A stretch of DNA of 8,563 bases from Patescibacteria group bacterium (GTDB taxonomy: Bacteria; Patescibacteriota; UBA1384; CAILIB01), in assembly GCA_018968785.1 (NCBI GenBank), contig JAGWZN010000025.1, positions 1 through 8,563 on the forward strand, written 5' to 3'. Shown one piece after another: positions 1 to 5,871 of the stretch. Every line of letters starts with the position of its first letter. The first letter of the stretch is position 1. The notes beneath the pieces were generated by a model. The model ran no database searches. It saw only the letters and a list, made by a program, of their open reading frames with translations, and was not told where the DNA came from. The position numbers and the translations under genes are program-made.

Positions 1-52
1 AAGCCAGGAGAAACTGGCTGTACAGGGTAGTGGTGATACGTGTTTTTTCCAT
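1..52 (-). CDS. Start of an unidentified gene, running off the window edge (partial)
   Basis: An ATG at 52-50 on the minus strand opens a frame that stays open to the window edge (17 complete codons, reading MEKTRITTTLYSQFLLA). A perfect AAGGAGG lies at 59-53 but touches the ATG with no spacer, which is much tighter than the usual 5-9 nt. It lies 25 nt downstream of the stop of the 146-aa gene on the same strand, so the two may form an operon. Too little protein is visible to name a family. The main doubt is the zero spacing; a different start further on, outside the window, is possible. Confidence 0.4.
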   Translation of the reverse strand, partial: MEKTRITTTLYSQFLLA

Positions 53-58
53 CCTCCT

Positions 59-74
59 TACTTAGTACTAAGTA
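59..74. repeat. 16-bp perfect palindrome between two minus-strand genes
   Basis: TACTTAGTACTAAGTA equals its own reverse complement over all 16 bases. It lies 3 nt past the TAG stop (80-78) of the 146-aa gene and its last base touches the AAGGAGG before the next minus-strand ATG. As RNA it could form a 6-bp stem with a GTAC loop immediately upstream of that ribosome binding site; as DNA it has the form of a dimeric-repressor operator. It is AT-rich and lacks a following T tract, so it is not a typical intrinsic terminator. Function is inference. Confidence 0.6.
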
Positions 75-77
75 GCA

Positions 78-518
78 CTATGGTAAGGGAAATGAAGAAA
101 ATGCGTAAGTCCTGGTTACTTTCCCGAATCTCTTGAGCTCCACTTCTATCAGCATCCGTATGCACTGCGAAGCAAATGTCTGGCGTGTATCGCTACTCTC
201 CTCTGCCGGAAATAAGGAGATAAGCGCTTGCACTGCCCCCTCCCGCATACTGTCTTCTTCCCGAACGATACGCGCCACATCCGGTAGTCGATAAAGATTA
301 TCCAGCTTGTCTTTTGCGGCTTGCACTTCCTCGGGCATACAGGAGGATCCTGCCCCATATTTATATGTCCAGTCTCTGTGACATAGCGCCAGCATCTGCA
401 GAGTTAGCTGGTGCCGCATTCTAGCATCAGGGACTACGCGGGTAACCTCTATTTGCTCTGCCGACATATATTTTGTGCTACAGTAAACATATGAATTACT
501 CGCTCTCACAACAAGCAT
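78..518 (-). CDS. Hypothetical protein, 146 aa
   Basis: I do not recognise this protein. The ATG at 518-516 is supported by a Shine-Dalgarno-like GAGGG at 529-525, 6 nt away, and by an extended -10 promoter just upstream, so the full-length start is preferred over the internal Met18, which has no such site. The protein looks soluble: no signal peptide or membrane segment, a Cys- and Met-rich first half (C13, C42, Met19/34/42 region) and a charged, probably helical second half with VARIVREEDS around residues 81-90 and LIEVELKRFGK around 123-133. It is divergent from the mazG-like gene and ends just before the palindrome at 59-74. It could be an accessory gene, perhaps part of a two-gene unit with the partial gene at the window edge. 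Being an open frame with both promoter and binding site, it is likely real. Confidence 0.6.
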   Translation of the reverse strand: MLVVRASNSYVYCSTKYMSAEQIEVTRVVPDARMRHQLTLQMLALCHRDWTYKYGAGSSCMPEEVQAAKDKLDNLYRLPDVARIVREEDSMREGAVQALISLFPAEESSDTRQTFASQCIRMLIEVELKRFGKVTRTYAFSSFPLP

Positions 519-545
519 ACCCGTCCCTCAGTAACCGTGGCGCTT

Positions 546-554
546 ACTATATCA
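546..554 (-). promoter_or_regulatory. Extended -10 promoter for the 146-aa gene
   Basis: On the minus strand the sequence reads TGA-TATAGT: TATAGT (551-546) matches the sigma-70 -10 consensus at 5 of 6 positions, and TGN stands directly before it. There is no good -35 at 16-18 nt, which is acceptable for an extended -10 promoter. Transcription would begin near 540 and give a short leader holding the GAGGG ribosome binding site. Confidence 0.45.
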
Positions 555-558
555 AAAA

Positions 559-587
559 TTGGCGTTACGGTACAGGCAACGTATCTT
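559..587 (+). promoter_or_regulatory. Possible promoter for the mazG-like gene
   Basis: TTGGCG (559-564, 4 of 6 matches) and TATCTT (582-587, 4 of 6) are separated by 17 nt. Transcription would start near 594, about 16 nt before the ATG at 610. It overlaps the DNA just upstream of the divergent -10 at 546-554. Both boxes are weak, so this is a candidate only. Confidence 0.3.
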
Positions 588-609
588 TACATTGGATTAA
601 AACGCATCT

Positions 610-1029
610 ATGAGCGATCAAATAAACGATCAAACCGTTACCATCCAGATGTTAAAAGACCGCCTGCGCGGATTCATTAAAGAACGGGGCTGGGGAGCGC
701 AGCACACCCCGCAAAATTTGGCGAAATCGATCTGCATTGAAGCGGCGGAACTGTTGGAACATTTTCAGTGGGATGACATATCCAAGCCGGAAGAAGAGAT
801 CGAGATCGCGTATGAGCTGGCCGATGTCATCGTTTACTGCATCACTTTCGCATTAATTGCTAACCTGGATATCGCCACCATCTTTACCGAGAAGCTGGAG
901 ATAGCCAGCAAGAAGTTTCCAGCCGAGCTGTTTCTTACCTCTACGGACGGACGGAGCGATTATCGGCGGATTAAGAAAGAGTATCGGCAGAAAAACGCCG
1001 CAAAAAAAGATGTCGATGGAGCGGCGTAA
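610..1029 (+). CDS. MazG-like nucleotide pyrophosphohydrolase (dCTP pyrophosphatase type)
   Basis: Predicted all-alpha NTP pyrophosphohydrolase that cleaves (d)NTPs to the monophosphate and pyrophosphate, cleaning the nucleotide pool. The 139-aa protein shows the family metal-binding pattern ExxE...ExxD: E44/E47 in the helix IEAAELLEHFQW and E69/D72 in YELADVIVY. It also has the N-terminal ERGW...HTPQNLAKS segment and the C-terminal EKLEIASKKFP that ends the single MazG core. Size and motif order fit the short MazG/DCTPP1/RS21-C6 group rather than full two-domain MazG. The C-terminal ~30 residues are basic and lack a motif. The start is the first ATG of the frame; no Shine-Dalgarno is seen. 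The last 59 nt overlap the tail of rnhB on the other strand. Substrate preference cannot be read from sequence; a house-cleaning role beside repair genes is plausible. Family assignment is firm. Confidence 0.88.
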   Translation: MSDQINDQTVTIQMLKDRLRGFIKERGWGAQHTPQNLAKSICIEAAELLEHFQWDDISKPEEEIEIAYELADVIVYCITFALIANLDIATIFTEKLEIASKKFPAELFLTSTDGRSDYRRIKKEYRQKNAAKKDVDGAA

Positions 1030-1570
1030 GCCCGTACTCCCGGATCGCCGCCCGATGCGCCGCCGTTCCGTACCCGACATGCCGCTCGAATCCGTACGCC
1101 GGGTAGGCGCGGTTATGCGCGATCATCAACCGATCCCGCCAGACTTTAGCCATAATTGAAGCTAAACTGATCTCCTGGATATATTCATCGCCCCGCACCA
1201 GCCGCTCAGTCGGGATCTCGCTTTCGTACGGATGAAACAGCCCGGCATCGGCAGTAATCCGGCTGATCGGCACGCCTTTGGCGCGTAAATCCGTAATCGC
1301 CCGGCCGGCCGCGCTCCGAATCGCCGCGCTTAGCCCGGAATCATCAATCTCCTCCGCTTCCGCTACTCCGACCGCCCAAATCAGTCGGTTTTCGCACCAG
1401 TCAAATATCCGTTCGCGCTGCTGCCGGCTGTACTTTTTTGAATCTCTCAGCTCAGGAACCCGGCATTCCGTCAGTAGTCGGTCCAGCGTCAGGTCAGCCA
1501 AACCGACCGCGCCAACCACAACCGGCCCGGCCCAGGCACCTCGCCCCACTTCATCAATTCCGATTTTCAC
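971..1570 (-). CDS. rnhB: Ribonuclease HII
   Basis: Endonuclease that nicks RNA in RNA-DNA hybrids and starts removal of single ribonucleotides misincorporated in DNA; cytoplasmic and metal-dependent. The 199-aa protein begins with the hallmark GIDEVGRGAWAGPVVVGAV; the four catalytic acidic residues are visible as D6, E7, D108 (in ITADAG) and D146 (in AKVWRDR). The LRDSKKYS segment (41-48) and the C-terminal GYGTAAHRAAIREYGLTPLHR segment are typical of HII. Length is normal. The start is GTG at 1570-1568; its first bases overlap the uvrA stop as GTGA, and AGGAGA at 1585-1580, inside uvrA, gives a ribosome binding site 9 nt upstream. This implies translational coupling to uvrA and one repair operon. 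The 3' end runs 59 nt into the convergent mazG-like gene. Confidence 0.97.
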   Translation of the reverse strand: MKIGIDEVGRGAWAGPVVVGAVGLADLTLDRLLTECRVPELRDSKKYSRQQRERIFDWCENRLIWAVGVAEAEEIDDSGLSAAIRSAAGRAITDLRAKGVPISRITADAGLFHPYESEIPTERLVRGDEYIQEISLASIMAKVWRDRLMIAHNRAYPAYGFERHVGYGTAAHRAAIREYGLTPLHRHLFLRRFSADTLS

Positions 1571-4437
1571 GCCTTTCTTTCTCCTAATAATGGCTTCAGA
1601 TACTGTCCAGTATAGCTCTTTTTGACCTCCGCCACCTGTTCCGGCGTACCTTCCGCCACCACCGTGCCACCGCCGTTACCGCCCTCCGGCCCCATATCGA
1701 TAATCCAGTCGGCCGATTTAATGACGTCCAAATTATGCTCGATAATCACAATCGAATTGCCCTTATCCACCAGCGCTTGCAGAACGTGCAGCAGCCGGCT
1801 GACGTCTTCAAAATGCAGACCGGTGGTCGGCTCATCCAGGATATACAGCGTCCGGCCGGTTGCCCGTCGGGACAGTTCGGTCGACAGTTTAATCCGCTGC
1901 GCTTCGCCGCCGGATAGTGTGGTCGCCGGCTGGCCGATATGCATATAGCCGAGGCCGACGTCATTTAGCACTTGCAGCTTCTGACTGATTGCCGGAATCG
2001 CCTCGAAAAACTGCAACGCCTCTTCCACCGTCATATCCAAAACATCGGCGATATTTTTCCCTTTGTACAGAATCTCCAGCGTCTCCCGGTTGTACCGTTT
2101 GCCGTGACATTCATCACAAGTGACATACACATCCGGCAGAAAGTTCATCTCAATCTTAATCACCCCGTCGCCGGAGCAGGTTTCGCACCGCCCACCTTTC
2201 ATATTGAAAGAGAACCGGCCGGTTTTATACCCGCGCGCTTTCGCCTCCGGCATGGCGGCGAACAGATCGCGAATAGTGGTAAACATGCCGGTATAGGTGG
2301 CAGGGTTGGAGCGCGGCGTCCGCCCGATCGGACTCTGGTCAATGTCAATCACCTTATTCAAATGCTCGGTTCCGCGGATCTCCTGATGCTTACCCGGCAC
2401 TTCTTTCGCCCGGAAGAACAGTTGGTTGAGCGATTTAGCTAGAATATCGTTAATTAAGGTTGATTTTCCCGAGCCGGAAACGCCGGTAATGCACACCAGC
2501 AGTCCGAGCGGAATCTTGACAGTGATATCGCGCAGATTGTTTTCTCGGGCGCCCACGATTTCCAGGAACCGACCGTCGACAGTGCGGCGTTTCTTGGGGA
2601 GCGGTATCTGTTTTTTTCCACTCAGATACTGTCCGGTCACAGAGGCCGGATTCGCTGCCACTTCGTCCGGCGTCCCGTGAGCCACCACCTCGCCGCCATG
2701 CTTGCCGGCGCCGGGCCCCATATCGATCAGATAATCGGCAGACAGCATGGTCTCCTGATCGTGCTCAACTACCAGCACCGTATTACCGAGATCGCGCAGG
2801 AGCACTAGCGTTTGCAACAGACGGGTGTTATCCCGCTGGTGCAGACCGATGGACGGCTCGTCCAAAATGTACAGAACGCCGGTCAGGCCGGAACCGATCT
2901 GGGTGGCCAGCCGGATTCGCTGCGCTTCGCCGCCAGCCAGGGTATTGGCCGAACGGTCCAGTGTCAGATACGACAAGCCGACATCAAGCAAAAACTGCAG
3001 CCGGGCGCAGATTTCCTTGAGAATCTGCCGGGCAATCAGCTTTTGATTATCCGTTAAACTCTCGCCTTTTTCCAGGCTGGAAAAGAAGTAAAGCGCGTCT
3101 TGAATCGCCATGCGGTTGACATCAACAATACTTTTCTCCCGTATCTTCACTCCCAGCACCTCCTGCCGCAGCCGTCCGCCGTTACAGGTGGGACACGGCT
3201 CTTCCACCATGTACTTTTCTATTTCGCTCCGCACGTACTCGGATTCGGTGTCTTTATGACGGCGCATCAGATTGGGAATAACGCCCTCATAGGTCGTGGC
3301 GTAGGCGCCAACCCGGTAACTCCGATCGTCGGTTCCATACAGGACAATCCGCCGCTGCTCTTCCGGTAACTGCTTCCAGGGCACATTCATATTAATACCG
3401 TTCTGCTTGGCCACTTCTTCCATAATGCGCAGATACCAACTGTCAAAGCTGGTTGAACGGCTCCACGGTCTAATCGCCCCTTCAGCAATGGTTAACCGGC
3501 CGTTGGGCACCACTAGCTCCGGATCAATCTGCTGCAGCCGGCCCAGCCCCTGACAGGTTGGACAGGCGCCATGCGGACTGTTAAAGGAGAACGCCCGCGG
3601 CTCAATCTCCGGCAGGGAGATATTATCGTTGAAGCAGTAGAAATCTTCCGAAAAATACACTTGTTTTTTGCCTTCTAACTCAGCCACTAGCAGCTTGCCC
3701 TCGGAAAGATGAAGCGCTTTCTCCACCGAATCCAGCAGACGGACCCGCTGGCTATCTTGTTCGATATGCGTATTCCGCTCGCTGGCACCCAACCGGGCAC
3801 CGCTCAGCACCAGCCGATCCACCACCACCTCGATACTGTGCTTCTTCTGCTTGTCCAACTCCAAACCCATCGCCTCTTCCAGATCCATCATTGTTCCGTC
3901 TACCCGTACCCGGGCGTAACCGGCTTTCTGGGCCTGCAGAAAAACGTGCTTATGTTCACCTTTTCGATCCCGGATTAACGGCGCGAGCAGTAAAATCTTC
4001 TGATCCATAAACTGCGCCAGGATGCGATCCACCATCTGCACCGCCGACAGCTTGCTGACTGCCTGGCCGCAGATATAACAGTGAACCGTACCGATACGGG
4101 CAAACAGTAGCCGCATATAGTCGTAAATTTCGGTTACCGTTCCGACAGTTGAACGTGGATTGCGGGTGGCTGACTTCTGGTCAATAGAAATCGCCGGCGA
4201 CAACCCTTCAATGTAATCGACATCCGGTTTCTCCATCATTCCCAAAAACTGGCGAGCGTAGGCGGATAACGACTCCACGTACCGGCGCTGACCTTCGGCG
4301 TAGAGAGTATCGAACGCCAAAGAAGATTTGCCGGAACCGGACAGGCCGGTAATCACGACCAACTTATCTCTCGGAATGGTAAGAGAGATGTTCTTAAGGT
4401 TATGCTCGCGCGCGCCGGTTATAACGATACTGTCCAT
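1567..4437 (-). CDS. uvrA: Excinuclease ABC subunit A (UvrA)
   Basis: Damage-recognition ATPase of nucleotide excision repair; a UvrA dimer loads UvrB onto damaged DNA. The 956-aa protein has the two ABC halves of the family: Walker A GLSGSGKSS (31-39), signature LAGGEAQRI (500-508) and Walker B YILDEPS (523-529) in the first; Walker A GVSGSGKST (652-660), signature LSGGEAQRI (841-849) and YILDEPT (865-871) in the second. Cysteine pairs C120/C123 and C415/C418 are present, and the C-terminal zinc module C751/C754-x19-C774/C777 is intact. In the insertion-domain module the pair C292/C295 is present, but its partner is C268-x2-D271 where most UvrA have a second Cys. Length is normal. The ATG at 4437-4435 begins the conserved IVITGAREHNLKNI segment; no Shine-Dalgarno is visible. 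The TGA stop overlaps the rnhB GTG. No LexA-type box was recognised upstream. Confidence 0.98.
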   Translation of the reverse strand: MDSIVITGAREHNLKNISLTIPRDKLVVITGLSGSGKSSLAFDTLYAEGQRRYVESLSAYARQFLGMMEKPDVDYIEGLSPAISIDQKSATRNPRSTVGTVTEIYDYMRLLFARIGTVHCYICGQAVSKLSAVQMVDRILAQFMDQKILLLAPLIRDRKGEHKHVFLQAQKAGYARVRVDGTMMDLEEAMGLELDKQKKHSIEVVVDRLVLSGARLGASERNTHIEQDSQRVRLLDSVEKALHLSEGKLLVAELEGKKQVYFSEDFYCFNDNISLPEIEPRAFSFNSPHGACPTCQGLGRLQQIDPELVVPNGRLTIAEGAIRPWSRSTSFDSWYLRIMEEVAKQNGINMNVPWKQLPEEQRRIVLYGTDDRSYRVGAYATTYEGVIPNLMRRHKDTESEYVRSEIEKYMVEEPCPTCNGGRLRQEVLGVKIREKSIVDVNRMAIQDALYFFSSLEKGESLTDNQKLIARQILKEICARLQFLLDVGLSYLTLDRSANTLAGGEAQRIRLATQIGSGLTGVLYILDEPSIGLHQRDNTRLLQTLVLLRDLGNTVLVVEHDQETMLSADYLIDMGPGAGKHGGEVVAHGTPDEVAANPASVTGQYLSGKKQIPLPKKRRTVDGRFLEIVGARENNLRDITVKIPLGLLVCITGVSGSGKSTLINDILAKSLNQLFFRAKEVPGKHQEIRGTEHLNKVIDIDQSPIGRTPRSNPATYTGMFTTIRDLFAAMPEAKARGYKTGRFSFNMKGGRCETCSGDGVIKIEMNFLPDVYVTCDECHGKRYNRETLEILYKGKNIADVLDMTVEEALQFFEAIPAISQKLQVLNDVGLGYMHIGQPATTLSGGEAQRIKLSTELSRRATGRTLYILDEPTTGLHFEDVSRLLHVLQALVDKGNSIVIIEHNLDVIKSADWIIDMGPEGGNGGGTVVAEGTPEQVAEVKKSYTGQYLKPLLGERKA

Positions 4438-4486
4438 GAGAAAAGTAGCCAGGAACCGGAGAGATGAGTCCCGGATTCTTTCTTAT

Positions 4487-4509
4487 TGACTTACACGACT
4501 GACTTACAC
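4487..4509. repeat. 10-nt direct repeat in the presumed uvrA leader
   Basis: TGACTTACAC occurs exactly at 4487-4496 and again at 4500-4509, 13 nt apart from start to start. On the minus strand the copies read GTGTAAGTCA and fall just downstream of the predicted uvrA transcription start (~4513). They could be a tandem operator or regulator site, or a slippage product. No LexA-like inverted symmetry is present. The repeat itself is certain; its function is unknown. Confidence 0.55.
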
Positions 4510-4519
4510 AGGTGGAAAT

Positions 4520-4548
4520 AGTCTAGCAGTTTTTGACAATCTTAACAA
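4520..4548 (-). promoter_or_regulatory. Candidate promoter for uvrA-rnhB
   Basis: On the minus strand TTGTTA (4548-4543, 4 of 6) is followed after exactly 17 nt by TAGACT (4525-4520, 4 of 6). Transcription would start near 4513 and give a leader of about 75 nt that contains the direct repeat at 4487-4509. Moderate box quality; no better pair was seen between uvrA and the bactofilin gene on this strand. Confidence 0.4.
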
Positions 4549-4586
4549 GCGCCCTAGAGAGGCGATCGAACCGTGAAAATCCGGTC

Positions 4587-4616
4587 TTGTGATTCCACCG
4601 GAAAAGCAGTTATAGT
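4587..4616 (+). promoter_or_regulatory. Candidate promoter for the bactofilin gene
   Basis: TTGTGA (4587-4592, 4 of 6) and TATAGT (4611-4616, 5 of 6) are 18 nt apart. Transcription would begin near 4623, less than 20 nt before the ATG at 4641, leaving a very short leader without a Shine-Dalgarno. A perfect TTGACA at 4533-4538 lies further up but has only a poor -10 (TAGAGA at 4555-4560), so it is second choice. Confidence 0.45.
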
Positions 4617-4640
4617 AGAACTATATTAATAATTGGGCTT

Positions 4641-5033
4641 ATGGCAGCAGATCAAGCAGACACCGTTATTGGCGCGCAAGTTGAGTTAAAAGGGTCGCTC
4701 CACAACCACGGACCGATTCAGATTCACGGCAAGGTAATTGGCGATGTCGCTTCCGACGAGCTGGTCGTGGTCGGAGAGACGGCCGTGATTACCGGACCGG
4801 TAGTGGCGCGCCAGGTTATTGTATATGGCCAGGTGCACGGACCGGTTACCGCTGAACAGTTAATCGAGATGAATCCGAAAAGTCTGGTAAAAGGCGATCT
4901 GACCACCAATCAGCTATCTATTAAGCCGGGCGCCGTCTTTGTCGGCAAATGCCAAATGAACTCAGCACCTGTTGAAGCGGCCGCCGCCGAAGAGCCAGCC
5001 AGTAAACGAAAACCCCATTTGGAAGTCGAGTAA
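4641..5033 (+). CDS. Bactofilin (polymer-forming cytoskeletal protein)
   Basis: Bactofilins (DUF583) fold as a right-handed beta-helix and polymerise without nucleotide into filaments or membrane-associated patches that scaffold cell-shape and envelope proteins. The 130-aa protein opens with the typical TVIGAQVELKGSLHNHGPIQIHGKVIGDV segment (residues 8-36), continues with short repeated beta rungs spaced by Gly/Val (ELVVVGETAVITGPVVARQVIVYGQVHGPV), and ends the core with LVKGDLTTNQLSIKPGAVFVGKC (82-104), the usual closing rungs. The last ~25 residues are an Ala/Glu/Lys-rich tail expected to be disordered. No transmembrane segment is present. The ATG at 4641 lacks a Shine-Dalgarno. The gene is followed after 9 nt by the DAGK-like gene, so the two are probably co-transcribed. 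Family call is strong; the cellular role here is inference. Confidence 0.9.
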   Translation: MAADQADTVIGAQVELKGSLHNHGPIQIHGKVIGDVASDELVVVGETAVITGPVVARQVIVYGQVHGPVTAEQLIEMNPKSLVKGDLTTNQLSIKPGAVFVGKCQMNSAPVEAAAAEEPASKRKPHLEVE

Positions 5034-5042
5034 ACGCCGTCG

Positions 5043-5813
5043 ATGTACTACTATATCTTTGAGCCCGCCCGTGAGGCTAAAGAGTACGAGCGTACGGCCC
5101 AGATTAAGGAATGCCTGACCAATCTGGGAATTGCCGGCGAAATGGCGACTCCCAGCCCCGGCAAGACTATTGACGATCTGGTACACTCAGCCATCACGAA
5201 ACGGTACTCTACCGTAGTGGCGGTCGGCGGTATTGAAGTGATTAACCAGGTTGCCCGGGCACTGGAGCCGTACGATGCCGTATTCGGTATTATTCCCTTA
5301 ACCGACCATCCCAGCATCACCCAACTGATCGGCTCCGCCGACTGGAAAGCGGCAGCCGAGCAGCTGAAAAAACGGCGTTGGCATGCGGTACGACTGGGGT
5401 TAATCAATAACCAACTGGCGTTTATCACGCCCGCTACCGTTTCTCTGCCTCCCGACATGTCCTATACCCTGCTCACCCCTGAATTTAGCCTGGAAGGCCA
5501 GGGCGGTTTGATTAGCATTAGTCCGGAATCGCAGACGCAAGAAAACGCCGCTTCTTTTTTGGTGGAGGCGCGGTATGACACAGCCGTTCAAAAACCGAGC
5601 CTCCTTTCAACTTTCTTTAAACAACGGTCACCGGATAATCTGAACAGCCGGTTCAGCACCGACTCGATTGAGGTGCATACCGGCGACGCCCGGCCGGTTG
5701 TTATTGCCAATACTGAAATCTGCTCGACGCCTATTATTTGCCGGCCGCAGGAGAAGCCGATAAAGCTGATTGTTGCCCGGGGAAGCGGGCTGTCCTCAAC
5801 CGGCGCCGCTTGA
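5043..5813 (+). CDS. Degenerate diacylglycerol-kinase-fold protein (probable pseudo-lipid-kinase)
   Basis: The 256-aa protein follows the layout of the DAGK/YegS lipid kinase family: N-terminal alpha/beta domain, then a beta-rich domain. Residues 57-96 (STVVAVGGIEVINQVARAL...FGIIPLTDHPSITQLIG) align with the family segment that holds the nucleotide-binding GGDGT, but here it reads GGIEV (62-66), and the later PLGTGND-like loop reads PLTDHP (85-90). The C-terminal end (SRFSTDSIEV...VVIANTEICSTPI...IKLIVARG, about 202-247) matches the closing strands where active kinases carry DGE; here it is NTE (223-225). Loss of both motifs argues against normal kinase activity; lipid or nucleotide binding may remain. 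No membrane segment or signal peptide. It starts 9 nt after the bactofilin stop, without a Shine-Dalgarno, and ends in a TGA that lies inside the next promoter's TTGACA. The fold call is from recalled family patterns. Confidence 0.65.
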   Translation: MYYYIFEPAREAKEYERTAQIKECLTNLGIAGEMATPSPGKTIDDLVHSAITKRYSTVVAVGGIEVINQVARALEPYDAVFGIIPLTDHPSITQLIGSADWKAAAEQLKKRRWHAVRLGLINNQLAFITPATVSLPPDMSYTLLTPEFSLEGQGGLISISPESQTQENAASFLVEARYDTAVQKPSLLSTFFKQRSPDNLNSRFSTDSIEVHTGDARPVVIANTEICSTPIICRPQEKPIKLIVARGSGLSSTGAA

Positions 5814-5838
5814 CAACAGCGCCGATTTTTGTCATAAG
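5810..5838 (+). promoter_or_regulatory. Strong promoter for the coiled-coil gene pair
   Basis: A perfect TTGACA (5810-5815) is followed after 17 nt by CATAAG (5833-5838, 4 of 6 with the central ATAA intact). The TGA stop of the preceding gene is embedded in the -35 box. Predicted transcription start is near 5845, which lies before the ATG at 5872 but after the upstream TTG at 5770; this favours 5872 as the true start of the next gene. Confidence 0.6.
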
Positions 5839-5871
5839 CTTAGGTATTCATTAACTAGGCAACCGCTTCAC

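Larger units (their letters stand above)
519..609. other. Divergent intergenic region between the 146-aa gene and the mazG-like gene
   Basis: The 91-bp gap holds the ribosome binding site and extended -10 of the minus-strand gene and the weak promoter of the plus-strand gene. The two promoters lie side by side, so they may interfere or share a regulator. No clear inverted repeat was found in it. Confidence 0.5.

Noticed and set aside
2..19. AGCCAG-GAGAAA-CTGGCT hairpin at the window start, as a terminator
   Set aside because: Only a 6-bp stem, no T tract follows on either strand, and it lies inside the open frame of the partial minus-strand gene.
1622..3978. Several plus-strand open frames of 60-156 codons within uvrA
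   Set aside because: They are antisense to conserved UvrA motifs, have no ribosome binding sites and show no protein family features.
4533..4560. TTGACA at 4533-4538 with TAGAGA as the main bactofilin promoter
   Set aside because: The -10 matches at only 3 of 6 positions with 16-nt spacing; the TTGTGA/TATAGT pair closer to the gene is better.
5770..5871. TTG at 5770 as the start of the 295-aa coiled-coil gene
   Set aside because: It would overlap the previous gene by 44 nt and lies upstream of the TTGACA promoter; ATG 5872 fits the promoter and leaves a short leader.
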